Both the position numbers and the translations under genes were made by a program. Below, one piece after another: positions 17,878-25,955 of a DNA stretch of 42,323 nt; positions within the stretch are counted from its first letter, which is position 1, and each line of letters starts with the position of its first letter. The stretch lies in the NCBI GenBank assembly GCA_018822105.1, contig JAHJLB010000015.1, positions 1 through 42,323 of the forward strand. Reading direction: 5' to 3'. This stretch comes from Pseudomonadota bacterium. Its GTDB lineage: Bacteria; Desulfobacterota; Desulfovibrionia; Desulfovibrionales; Desulfovibrionaceae. The notes under the pieces are model-generated. The model made no database searches, was not told the DNA's origin, and saw nothing but the letters and a program-made list of their open reading frames with translations.

Positions 17878-20800
17878 ATGAAGAAGGAATACGGAGCACT
17901 GGTTGTCGGGGCCGGCATCGGCGGCATCCGGTCCGCCCTGGACCTAGCCGAGACCGGCCTCAAGGTGGCCCTCATCGACGCCCGGCCGAGCCTGGGCGGC
18001 ATCCTGGCGCAGCTGGACCACCAGTTCCCCTCCGACCACTGCGGCATGTGCAAGATGCTGCCGCTGACCCAGCGCGACCAGTCCAGCCAGTACTGCCTGC
18101 GCAAGGGGCTCTTCCACAAGAACATCGACATCTACCTCAGCACCGAGCTCGCCGGCCTGGAAGGCGACCCCGGCAAGTTCCAGGCCACCTTGAGCCGCCG
18201 CTCGACCTTCGTCGACCCGACCCGCTGCGTGAGCTGCGGACTCTGCGCGGAGGTCTGCCCGGCGCGCGCGCCCAGCGAGTTCAACGCCGGCCTGAAGCAG
18301 CGCACGGCCGTGTACCTGCCCGTGCCGCACAACATCCCCAACCACTACGTGGTGGACCTGGACACCTGCCAGCGCTGCTGGCGCTGCCATGAGGCCTGCC
18401 CGACCAAGGCCATCGACTTCAAGTTCGAGCAGCGCAAGGACTTCCACATCATCGTGGCCACCCCGGACCAGCGCCTTGCCCAGGATATCCCGCTCTGGTT
18501 CAAGGACGAGGGCTTCCCGCTGCATCCCACATCCTCCGGCGAGGACGCCTTGAAGCTTCTGGCAGAAGGCCTGGACTGCGGGCTCATGCTGCTGGACCTG
18601 GACCTGCCCACCGCCGAGGCCGAGCGCACCCTGCGCCGGGCCCTTGAGCTGCGCCCGAGTCTCGCCGTGGTGCTGCTGGCCTCCAAGGCCCAGAACGGGG
18701 ACAAGGACGGTGACAAGGACAGGGCTGCGGCCGCCCTGCTCAAGCTGGGCGCGCGAGAAGTCCTGGCCAAGCCCCTTGGGCAGGCCCAGGTCGTGCCCTG
18801 GCTGGACAAGCTGTTCATGCGCCTGGTCTCGGACGAGAGCTTCAGCATCGAGGCGGGCGCGGTGATCCTGGCCGCCGGCTTCGAATGCTACGACCCCGCC
18901 GCCAGCCCGGGCGGCAGCGCCGACCTGCTGCTCTACGGCAGCCATCCCGGCGTGCTCACCTCGCTGGAATTCGAGCGCCTGGCCAGCCCCACCGGGCCCA
19001 GCCAGGGCCATCTCACGCGGCCCGGCGACGGCAAGCCGCTCAAGCGCATCGCCTGGCTGCAGTGCGTGGGCTCGCGCGACGTGAAGAAGCAGGCCGATTT
19101 CTGCTCCTCCTTCTGCTGCATGGTCTCCATCAAGCAGGCCCTGCTGTCCAGGCGCCGCAGCCGCGGCGAGGTCGAGACAGCCATCTTCTACATGGACATG
19201 CGCACCAACGGCCGCGACTACCAGCGCTACCGCGACGAGGCCGAGAACGAGGCCGGGGTGCGCTTCGTGCCCGCCCGGCCCCACACCATCCTGCCCGGCC
19301 CGGACGGCGACATCCTGGTCCAGTACTTCGACTACGCGGGCGAACTGCGCGAGGAGGTCTTCGACGCCCTGGTCCTGGCCGTGGGCGCGCGCCCGCCCAG
19401 GTCCATGGAGCGCCTGGCCCAGGCCGCGGGCATCGAGGTCAACGAGAGTGGCTTCTGCGCCACCAGGAGTCTCTCCCCCAACCGCACCAGCCGCCTGGGG
19501 GTCTTCGCCGCAGGGGCCTTCGGCGAGCCGGCCGACATCCGCGGCTCGCTCATCCAGGCCGGGGCCGCGGCCATGGGCGCCTCGCGCATGATCCGGGTCT
19601 ACCACGGCCCGCGCGACGAGACCCCGGAAGCCGAGCCGGAGTACACGGACGTGTCCCGGCAGGTGCCGCGCGTGCTCATGGCCCTGTGCACTTCCTGCCC
19701 GACCCTTGAGCGCAACGTGGACTCGGGGCTTTTGCACCAGCGCATGGCGGTGCTGCCAGGGGTGGTCAAGGTGGTGGACGTGAAGCGCGCCTGCACCCGC
19801 GAAGGCTGGGACGCCCTGCGCCAGGAGGCCGAGCTGGCCGCGCCCAACCGCGTGCTCATCGGGGCGTGCCTGCCCTACGTTCACGTCCCCAGGCTGCGCG
19901 AACTGGGCGAGGCCCTGAGGCTCAATCCGGCGCTCATGGATGTGGTGGACATCCACACCGCCAGCTTTGCCGGGCGCGACACCAGTTTTGGCGGCCACGC
20001 CGCCTGCCGGGCCAGCTGCGCAGCGGGCAGCGGCGAGGAGCATGGCGTCTGCGACTGCGGCGAGGCCTCGCGCACCAAGGAGATGGGGTCGCTTTTGGCC
20101 ATGGCCGCGGCCAAGCTCCTGGGCGCGGACCCCTCGGCCCTGCCCAAGGCCACGCCGGTTTCGCCCCAGGCCCTGGTGGTGGGCGGCGGCCTGGCGGGCA
20201 TGACGGCGGCCATGGGCATCGCCGACCAGGGCTTCAAGGTGGTCCTGGTGGAGGAGACCGAGCACCTGGGCGGCCAGGCCATGAACCTGCGCTACACCCT
20301 GGAGGGCGACGACCCCGCGCGCTTCATGGAGGACCTGGTCGAGCAGGTGGAGAAGAACCCGAACATCCGCGTGCTCAAGGATTCGCGGGTGGTGCTTTCG
20401 CGCGGCAAGGCCGGGCGGTTCGTCACGGTCATCGCCACGGGCGAGGGCGTGGCCCACACCCTGCACCACGGGGCCACCATCCTGGCCACGGGCGGGCACG
20501 AGGCCAAGGTGTACGAGTACGGCAACCGCGTGCACAAGTGCGTCATCACGCAGCTGGAGCTGGAGCAGCGCCTGGCTGCGGGCTCCGTGGACGCCTCCGG
20601 CCTCAAGGGCGTGGCCATGATCCAGTGCTGGCGCTCGCGCGAGGAGTCCCGCAACTACTGCAGCCGGGTCTGCTGCCAGGGCGCGCTCAAGAACATCCTG
20701 ATGCTCAAGAAGCGCAACCCCGGCCTGCCGGTCTACGTCTTCTACCGCGACATCATGACCACCGGCTTCGCCGAGCGCTACTACACCGAGGCGCGGCGCA

Positions 20801-21435
20801 GCGGGGCCATCTTCATCCGCTACGCGCCCGACAGCAGGCCCAAGGTGACGTTCAAGGACGACAAGCCGGTGATCACCGCGCTGGACCCGGTGCTGGGGGC
20901 GGAGATCGAGCTCAATCCCGACCTGCTGGTGCTCTCCAGCGGCGTGGAGCCGGGCGACGCCGCCGAGATCGCCGACCTCTTCGGCGTGGGGCTCACCCCC
21001 GACGGCTTCTTCCAGGAGGCCGAAAGCAAGTGGCGGCCCGTGGACTTCCTGAAGCACGGCGTCTTCGCCTGCGGCCTGGCCCTGGGGCCGGCCACCATGC
21101 GCGACAGCCTGCTCTCGGCCAAGGCCGCGGCCCAGCGCGTGGTGCGCATCCTAAGCGAAAAGCAGCTCTCCTGCGGCAACGTGGTGGCCGAGGTCCGCGA
21201 CACCCTGTGCGCGCGCTGCGGCCGCTGCATCTCCGTGTGCCCGTATGGGGCTCGCGCCCTCGACCTGGACCGCGACAGGATCGTGGTGGACGAGCTCCTG
21301 TGCCAGGGCTGCGGCTCGTGCATGGCCGCCTGCCCCAACAGCGCCACCGTGCTGCGGGGCTTCCGCGACGAGCAGGTCATGGCCGTCATCGACGCGGCCC
21401 TGGCCGTGCAGCCCAGTGCTGCGGCCGGGCTCTGA
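17878..21435 (+). CDS. Double HdrA with embedded receiver-like domain
   Basis: A 1185-residue fusion. ATG 17878 has GGGAGGG upstream. Module 1: FAD Rossmann motif VVGAGIGGI at the very N-terminus, DHCGMCKML loop, ferredoxin motifs CVSCGLCAEVC (from 117) and CQRCWRCHEAC (from 164). Residues about 188-318 form a CheY-like insert: strand FHIIVATPD, phospho-acceptor-like Asp240 (LLDLDLP), and Lys298 in VLAKPLG; the usual acidic pair is replaced (ATPD) and the Thr position is Ala268. Module 1 then resumes (CVGSRD, CC). Module 2 starts near residue 599 with a degenerate HdrA N-domain, a second FAD motif LVVGGGLAGM (766-775), CWRSREESRNYCSRVCC, and C-terminal [4Fe-4S] motifs from 1111 and 1142. It is probably a bifurcating core subunit with a built-in regulatory domain. 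Confidence 0.9.
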   Translation: MKKEYGALVVGAGIGGIRSALDLAETGLKVALIDARPSLGGILAQLDHQFPSDHCGMCKMLPLTQRDQSSQYCLRKGLFHKNIDIYLSTELAGLEGDPGKFQATLSRRSTFVDPTRCVSCGLCAEVCPARAPSEFNAGLKQRTAVYLPVPHNIPNHYVVDLDTCQRCWRCHEACPTKAIDFKFEQRKDFHIIVATPDQRLAQDIPLWFKDEGFPLHPTSSGEDALKLLAEGLDCGLMLLDLDLPTAEAERTLRRALELRPSLAVVLLASKAQNGDKDGDKDRAAAALLKLGAREVLAKPLGQAQVVPWLDKLFMRLVSDESFSIEAGAVILAAGFECYDPAASPGGSADLLLYGSHPGVLTSLEFERLASPTGPSQGHLTRPGDGKPLKRIAWLQCVGSRDVKKQADFCSSFCCMVSIKQALLSRRRSRGEVETAIFYMDMRTNGRDYQRYRDEAENEAGVRFVPARPHTILPGPDGDILVQYFDYAGELREEVFDALVLAVGARPPRSMERLAQAAGIEVNESGFCATRSLSPNRTSRLGVFAAGAFGEPADIRGSLIQAGAAAMGASRMIRVYHGPRDETPEAEPEYTDVSRQVPRVLMALCTSCPTLERNVDSGLLHQRMAVLPGVVKVVDVKRACTREGWDALRQEAELAAPNRVLIGACLPYVHVPRLRELGEALRLNPALMDVVDIHTASFAGRDTSFGGHAACRASCAAGSGEEHGVCDCGEASRTKEMGSLLAMAAAKLLGADPSALPKATPVSPQALVVGGGLAGMTAAMGIADQGFKVVLVEETEHLGGQAMNLRYTLEGDDPARFMEDLVEQVEKNPNIRVLKDSRVVLSRGKAGRFVTVIATGEGVAHTLHHGATILATGGHEAKVYEYGNRVHKCVITQLELEQRLAAGSVDASGLKGVAMIQCWRSREESRNYCSRVCCQGALKNILMLKKRNPGLPVYVFYRDIMTTGFAERYYTEARRSGAIFIRYAPDSRPKVTFKDDKPVITALDPVLGAEIELNPDLLVLSSGVEPGDAAEIADLFGVGLTPDGFFQEAESKWRPVDFLKHGVFACGLALGPATMRDSLLSAKAAAQRVVRILSEKQLSCGNVVAEVRDTLCARCGRCISVCPYGARALDLDRDRIVVDELLCQGCGSCMAACPNSATVLRGFRDEQVMAVIDAALAVQPSAAAGL

Positions 21436-21451
21436 AAACGAGGAAACCGTC

Positions 21452-22027
21452 ATGAAGAACACGCGCCCGTCCATCTCCTTCACACCCGCGCCGCTGGCCT
21501 TCAAGGACCAGGAGCTGGCCGCAGCCCAGGACATGGTCCGCGCCTGCATGCAGTGCGGCACCTGCACGGCCTCCTGCCCCAACGCCTTCGCCATGGACCT
21601 GGCCCCGCGCCAGATGTGGCGGATGCTGCTCTTCGGACTCACGCAGGAGGTGCTGGAGAGCCGCACCTTCTGGCTCTGCTCGGCGTGCTATTCCTGCACC
21701 CTGCGCTGCCCGCGCGGGCTGCCTCTTACCGCGGCCATGGCCACCCTCAAGCGCCTGGCCGCGGCCGAGGGCGATTCCGCCAACCGGAAGAAGGCCCTGT
21801 TCTACCAGGAGTTCATGCACAACGTGGAGCAGAACGGGCGCATCCAGGAGATGGGCTTCATGTGCCACTACTTCCTGGCCATGCACGACCCGCTCCTGCC
21901 CCTTGAGTATACGCCGCTGGGCCTGAAGCTTCTGGCCAAGGGCAAGCTGCGCCTGGGCGGCAGGGGCCAGCGCGGCCGGCTGGGCCCGCTCTTCGCCAAG
22001 GTCCGCAGCATGGAGGGCGCGTCATGA
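21452..22027 (+). CDS. hdrC: HdrC-like Fe-S subunit
   Basis: A 191-residue protein with two [4Fe-4S] motifs spaced as in HdrC: Cys32-x2-Cys35-x2-Cys38-x3-Cys42 and Cys76-x2-Cys79-x2-Cys82-x3-Cys86. The rest is helical and positively charged at the end (GKLRLGGRGQRGRLG). ATG 21452 follows GAGGAAAC, and the gene overlaps hdrB by four bases (ATGA). HdrC relays electrons from HdrA to the catalytic subunit HdrB. The soluble form, without the heme-containing HdrE, indicates a cytoplasmic complex. Confidence 0.92.
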   Translation: MKNTRPSISFTPAPLAFKDQELAAAQDMVRACMQCGTCTASCPNAFAMDLAPRQMWRMLLFGLTQEVLESRTFWLCSACYSCTLRCPRGLPLTAAMATLKRLAAAEGDSANRKKALFYQEFMHNVEQNGRIQEMGFMCHYFLAMHDPLLPLEYTPLGLKLLAKGKLRLGGRGQRGRLGPLFAKVRSMEGAS

Positions 22028-22899
22028 AGTACGCTTACTACCCCGGGTGTTCCCTTGAGGCCAGCGCCGAGGAATACGACGTCTCCACCCGCGAGGCGCT
22101 GAAGCGGCTCGGCGTGGAGCTCTCCGAGATACCGGACTGGACCTGCTGCGGGGCCAGCGCCGCCGAACCCGTGAGCAGCCTTTTGACCCTGGCCCTGCCC
22201 GCGCGCAACCTGGCCCTGGCCGAGCGCGAGGCTCCGGGCCTGGACATGCTCGTGCCGTGCAGCGCCTGCTACCTCAACCACCTGCGGGTGGGGCGCGAGT
22301 GCGCCTCGGACCGCGCCCTGCCGGGCCGGATCAACGAGGCCCTGGGGGCCGAGGGCTTGCGCTACGGCGGCCGGGTCCGGGTCCGGCACCTGCTGGACGT
22401 CCTGGCGGGCGATATCGGGCCGGAGGCCGTGGCCGCCCGGGTCAACCGCCGCCTGGAGGGGCTCAGCGTGGCCCCGTACTACGGCTGCCAGGCCCTGCGC
22501 CCCTATGCCCTGTTCGACGATCCCGAGCACCCCCGGTCCATGGAGCCGCTCATCGCCGCCCTGGGCGCCGCGGTCTTCGACTGGGACATGGGCGGGCGCT
22601 GCTGCGGGGCCTCGCTCATGGCCACCAGGCGCGACGTGGCCCTGGTCTCCGTGGCCGCCATATTGGACGCCGCCGCCGGGGCCGACGCCATCGTCACGGT
22701 GTGCCCCATGTGCCAGATGAACCTGGAGGCGTACCAGAGCCAGGCGCACCACGCGGACACCATCTCGGTCCTGTACCTGCCCCAGCTCCTGGGGCTGGCC
22801 TTCGGGCTTTCGGACCAGCAGATGCTTTTGGGCAAGAACCTGGCGGTGACGGACGCGCTCAAGGCCAAGCTCCGCGCCTGCGAAGCCGCCAGCGCTTGA
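22024..22899 (+). CDS. hdrB: HdrB-like subunit with two CCG domains
   Basis: A 291-residue catalytic-type subunit. Both cysteine-rich CCG motifs are complete: Cys9...Cys41-Cys42...Cys79-x2-Cys82, and Cys155...Cys193-Cys194...Cys227-x2-Cys230. In methanogen HdrB these bind two non-cubane [4Fe-4S] clusters that cleave the CoM-S-S-CoB disulfide. In a sulfate reducer the substrate disulfide is unknown, with DsrC-trisulfide or another thiol carrier being possible. The start overlaps the hdrC stop, so the two proteins are co-translated. All ligands are present, so the enzyme should be active. Confidence 0.93.
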   Translation: MKYAYYPGCSLEASAEEYDVSTREALKRLGVELSEIPDWTCCGASAAEPVSSLLTLALPARNLALAEREAPGLDMLVPCSACYLNHLRVGRECASDRALPGRINEALGAEGLRYGGRVRVRHLLDVLAGDIGPEAVAARVNRRLEGLSVAPYYGCQALRPYALFDDPEHPRSMEPLIAALGAAVFDWDMGGRCCGASLMATRRDVALVSVAAILDAAAGADAIVTVCPMCQMNLEAYQSQAHHADTISVLYLPQLLGLAFGLSDQQMLLGKNLAVTDALKAKLRACEAASA

Positions 22900-22932
22900 C
22901 GGGCAAGGACCATTCAACCGGAGGGTAGGCAT

Positions 22933-23895
22933 ATGTTCAAGGACATTCTCCTGGCCATCACACCGTCGGAATTGTGCGACTGCGCCGCCGAGGCGGCCTT
23001 CCACTTCGCGCAGCGCTTCGAGTCCCGCCTGATGATCGTGCACGTTTGCGGCATGGCCCAGGGCTGGGGCGAGATGGAGTTCCTGGAGTCCTCCGGAGAG
23101 GTGGCCAGGATCAAGGCCTCGGTGGAGGAGTATTACAAGGAGAAGCTCCGGGGGCTCGACAACTACGAGGTCAAGGTCGTGCCCGGCGTGCCCCATGTGG
23201 AGATCCTGCGCATCGCCCGCAAGATGAACGCCGACCTTGTGGTCATGGGGCCGCACACCAAGGAGTACGCCGAACAGCGCTCGCGCATGTGGGGCATGAC
23301 CGGCAGCACGCTGGAGCAGGTCAGCCAGAAGGCCGCCTGCCCGGTGATGATCGTGGCCAAGTCCACCCCCTACGGCGAGCACAACTTCCTGAACATCGTG
23401 GCGGCCACGGACTTCTCCGACCAGGCCGACTGCGCGGTGCACTACGGCGGACAGATCGCCCGGCACTACAAGGCCGGGCTCACCGTGTTCCACTGCGTGG
23501 ACCTGAGCGGCGAGAACGGCCGCATGTCCCTCGGGCATGACGAGGTCAAGCGCGCCATCGCCGAGAGCAAGGCCAGCCTGGAGGAGCGCTACGGCGACAA
23601 GCTGCGCGGCATCAAGAACAGCGCCTTCGAGGCCTGGGAGGGGATGCCCGCCATGGAGATCCTGAAGCTCGCCCGCATGCGCGAGGCCAACCTGATCCTC
23701 ATGGCCCACCACACCCGCGAGCGCGACCCGGAAAAGGCCTTCCTGGGCTCCACCGTGATCCAGGTGGCGCTGAACTCGCCCTGCCCGACCATCAGCGTGA
23801 ACCGCCACTTCGACCTGCGTTGCGGACTGATGTACGACCAGACCGGCGAGGCCGTGGAGACTTCGCACAAGGCCGCCGCCGGAGCCGGAGGGTGA
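22933..23895 (+). CDS. Tandem universal stress protein (two UspA domains)
   Basis: A 320-residue cytoplasmic protein with two UspA domains, about 1-150 and 155-305. Each has the opening strand with aspartate or threonine (ILLAITPSE; NIVAATDFSD) and a nucleotide-loop pattern near the end (MTGSTLEQVSQKAACPVMIV; LGSTVIQVALNSPCP). Such proteins often bind ATP and respond to energy or redox stress. It lies 33 bp after hdrB, with GGAGGG before the ATG, inside the Hdr operon, and is followed four bases later by a receiver gene. Association with Hdr genes suggests it reports energy state to this system; that is inference. Confidence 0.9.
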   Translation: MFKDILLAITPSELCDCAAEAAFHFAQRFESRLMIVHVCGMAQGWGEMEFLESSGEVARIKASVEEYYKEKLRGLDNYEVKVVPGVPHVEILRIARKMNADLVVMGPHTKEYAEQRSRMWGMTGSTLEQVSQKAACPVMIVAKSTPYGEHNFLNIVAATDFSDQADCAVHYGGQIARHYKAGLTVFHCVDLSGENGRMSLGHDEVKRAIAESKASLEERYGDKLRGIKNSAFEAWEGMPAMEILKLARMREANLILMAHHTRERDPEKAFLGSTVIQVALNSPCPTISVNRHFDLRCGLMYDQTGEAVETSHKAAAGAGG

Positions 23896-23899
23896 CGCC

Positions 23900-24292
23900 A
23901 TGCCAGAGCTGACCAAGGTGCTTGTGGTGGACGACGAGAAGCGCTTTGCCGACAACATGGCCAAGCTGCTTGAGGTGAACGGTCTCCTCGCCGAGAAGGT
24001 CTACAGCGGCGAGGAGGCCCTGAAAGAGCTGCACAGGCATGATTACGACGTCGTGCTCCTGGACATGCGCCTGCCGGGCCTCACCGGCAAGGGCACCCTG
24101 GAGCGCCTGCGCGAGGCCGAGGTGGCGGCCAAGGTCATCGTGCTCACCGGGCACGCCTCCACCGACGACGCGGTGGAGCTCCTCCGCCTCGGGGCCTTCG
24201 ACTACATTCTCAAGCCCTGCAAGACCGAGAAGATCCTGGAGCTCATCGACAGGGCGCACAGAAAGAAGCTGGAGGATGAGCGCGCCGGCTAG
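23900..24292 (+). CDS. Stand-alone receiver (CheY-like) protein
   Basis: A 130-residue single-domain response regulator with every catalytic feature: Asp11/Asp12, phospho-acceptor Asp55 (LLDMRLPG), Thr83 (VLTGHAS) and Lys105 (ILKPCK). There is no output domain, so it acts by protein contact or in a phosphorelay. The hybrid kinase encoded divergently upstream is a candidate donor. Its gene is tightly packed after the stress protein and before the HdrD-like gene, so its output may be a redox complex rather than a promoter. Confidence 0.93.
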   Translation: MPELTKVLVVDDEKRFADNMAKLLEVNGLLAEKVYSGEEALKELHRHDYDVVLLDMRLPGLTGKGTLERLREAEVAAKVIVLTGHASTDDAVELLRLGAFDYILKPCKTEKILELIDRAHRKKLEDERAG

Positions 24293-24326
24293 CCCCTGAG
24301 GCCGGCGCCCTTCAAAGGGGGACATC

Positions 24327-25676
24327 ATGGAGACTGTAGTGAGCACGCCGGGCGTGATGCAGCCCGTTATTCCCGCGAGCCTGACGGACGAGCTCCGCCG
24401 GCACCTGGCCAAGTTCGACTTCAGCGCCTGCATGGCCTGCGGGGCCTGCAGCAGCGGCTGCCCCACCACCAACGCCCCGGACAACGAGGGCTGGAACATC
24501 CGCAGGGTGCTGCGCATGCTGGCCTACGGCATGGTGGACGAGGTCATCGCCTCCAACTTCCCCTGGCTCTGCACCGGCTGCGGACGCTGCGCCTACGCCT
24601 GTCCCATGGGCATCGACATCGTGCCGATCATGCTGCACATGAAGCACCTGCGCCCGCGCGACCAGATTCCCGGCACCCTGCACAAGGGGTTTCTGAACAA
24701 CCTGAACACCGGCAACAACCTGGCCATCTCCCGCGACGACTACCTCCAGGGCATGGCCGAACTGGGCCAGCAGCTGGCCGACGAGGACTGCCCGGGCTTC
24801 CATGTGCCCGTGGACCGCAAGGATGCCGACATCCTGTTTTTCCCCAACTCCAAGGAGGTCTTCGGCGACTTCGAGGACCAGTTCTGGTGGTGGAAGATCT
24901 TCTACGCCGCGCACGAAAACTGGACCGTGCCCTCCGAGGGCTGGGAGGCCGTGGACTGGGCCCTGTTCACCGGCAACTACGATGGCGTCCGCGCCCTGGC
25001 CGAGCGCAAGATCGAATACGTCAAGGCCCAGGGCATCAAGCGCATGATCATGCCGGACTGCGGCGGCGGGTCCTACGGCTGCCGCACGGGCATGAAGGCC
25101 TGCATCGAGCTGAACAAGGAGAACCGGGTCAGCTTCCTCTACCTCTACGAATACCTGCAGGAGATCATCCAGCAGGGCCGCATCCGGCTGGACAAGAGCG
25201 CGCACGCGGGCAAGCGCTTCACCTGGCACGACTCCTGTAAGCATGGGCGCGAACTGCTGAAGCACTATGGCCAGGCCTTCTTCGACGAGCCGCGCTTCAT
25301 CCTCTCCCAGTGCGTGGACGACTTCGTGGAGATGAGCCCCACCCGCGAGGCCAACTACTGCTGCGGCGCGGGCGGCGGCAACTGGCCCATGCCCTTTGAG
25401 AAACAGTCGGCCTTCCACGGCCGCTACAAGGCCGACCAGATCCGGCGCAGCGGAGCGGACGTGATCGTGGTCGGCTGCTCCAACTGCCGCGACCAGATCA
25501 TGAAGCGGCTGCCTAAGTACTACAAGGACCTGAAGTACGAGGTGAAGTACCTCTGGCAGGTGGTGGCCGAGGCCCTGGTCATCGAGCCCTGGGCTGACGA
25601 GGAGGTCGAGCGGGCCGCCGAACAGGCCCGCGCCCCGTGGGAGGCCTTCGGCATCAGCACGGAGGAGGAGCTGTGA
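24327..25676 (+). CDS. HdrD/GlpC-like Fe-S reductase with CCG domain
   Basis: A 449-residue protein fusing an HdrC-like N-terminus to an HdrB-like domain, as in HdrD, GlpC and TmcB. Two [4Fe-4S] motifs (Cys35-38-41-45; Cys82-85-88-92) are followed by a region with DCGGGSYGCRTG and a canonical CCG motif (HDSCKHGRELL, YCCGAGGGNW, GCSNCRDQI). It has no membrane span. As last gene of the operon it could be a second disulfide-type reductase module or the contact to a membrane complex such as Tmc; both are inference. GGGGG lies before its ATG. Confidence 0.87.
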   Translation: METVVSTPGVMQPVIPASLTDELRRHLAKFDFSACMACGACSSGCPTTNAPDNEGWNIRRVLRMLAYGMVDEVIASNFPWLCTGCGRCAYACPMGIDIVPIMLHMKHLRPRDQIPGTLHKGFLNNLNTGNNLAISRDDYLQGMAELGQQLADEDCPGFHVPVDRKDADILFFPNSKEVFGDFEDQFWWWKIFYAAHENWTVPSEGWEAVDWALFTGNYDGVRALAERKIEYVKAQGIKRMIMPDCGGGSYGCRTGMKACIELNKENRVSFLYLYEYLQEIIQQGRIRLDKSAHAGKRFTWHDSCKHGRELLKHYGQAFFDEPRFILSQCVDDFVEMSPTREANYCCGAGGGNWPMPFEKQSAFHGRYKADQIRRSGADVIVVGCSNCRDQIMKRLPKYYKDLKYEVKYLWQVVAEALVIEPWADEEVERAAEQARAPWEAFGISTEEEL

Positions 25677-25955
25677 GCGCGGCGTGAGCCCAGGCAGGAT
25701 TCGGCGATGTCGTTACAGAATGTGTTCGCCCGAGGAGCAGACGCCGAATCATGCCCGAACCTGCCGCCGTCCATCCCTGGAAGGCATTCAAGAGGGTCCA
25801 TGATGCCAGTTCCGGCCGCATCGGGCTCCACATCAGGCCGGAACGAGACAGCCCCGGCCTGAACCGGTGTTGTGCGGGTCGGGTTGTCGCCGATGTGCGG
25901 GTGTGCATGAGGCACCCTGCGGGGGCCAGGGGCAGGGCCCCTGGGCGTCTCTTGG
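25677..25955. terminator. Convergent region with three hairpins
   Basis: 279 bases between the Hdr operon end and the carbamoyltransferase stop. Three perfect inverted repeats are visible: GATTCGGCG/CGCCGAATC (25698-25706 and 25742-25750), GTTCCGGCC/GGCCGGAAC (25809-25817 and 25836-25844), and CCAGGGGC-AGG-GCCCCTGG (25926-25944). None has a T-run. They probably end transcription from both sides. No gene is seen. Confidence 0.4.

Noticed and set aside
17944-21057. A 1037-codon minus-strand frame opposite the double hdrA
   Set aside because: It is composition-driven antisense (long His/Gly/Val/Leu runs) with no motif or ribosome site, while the plus strand has a full set of Fe-S and FAD motifs.
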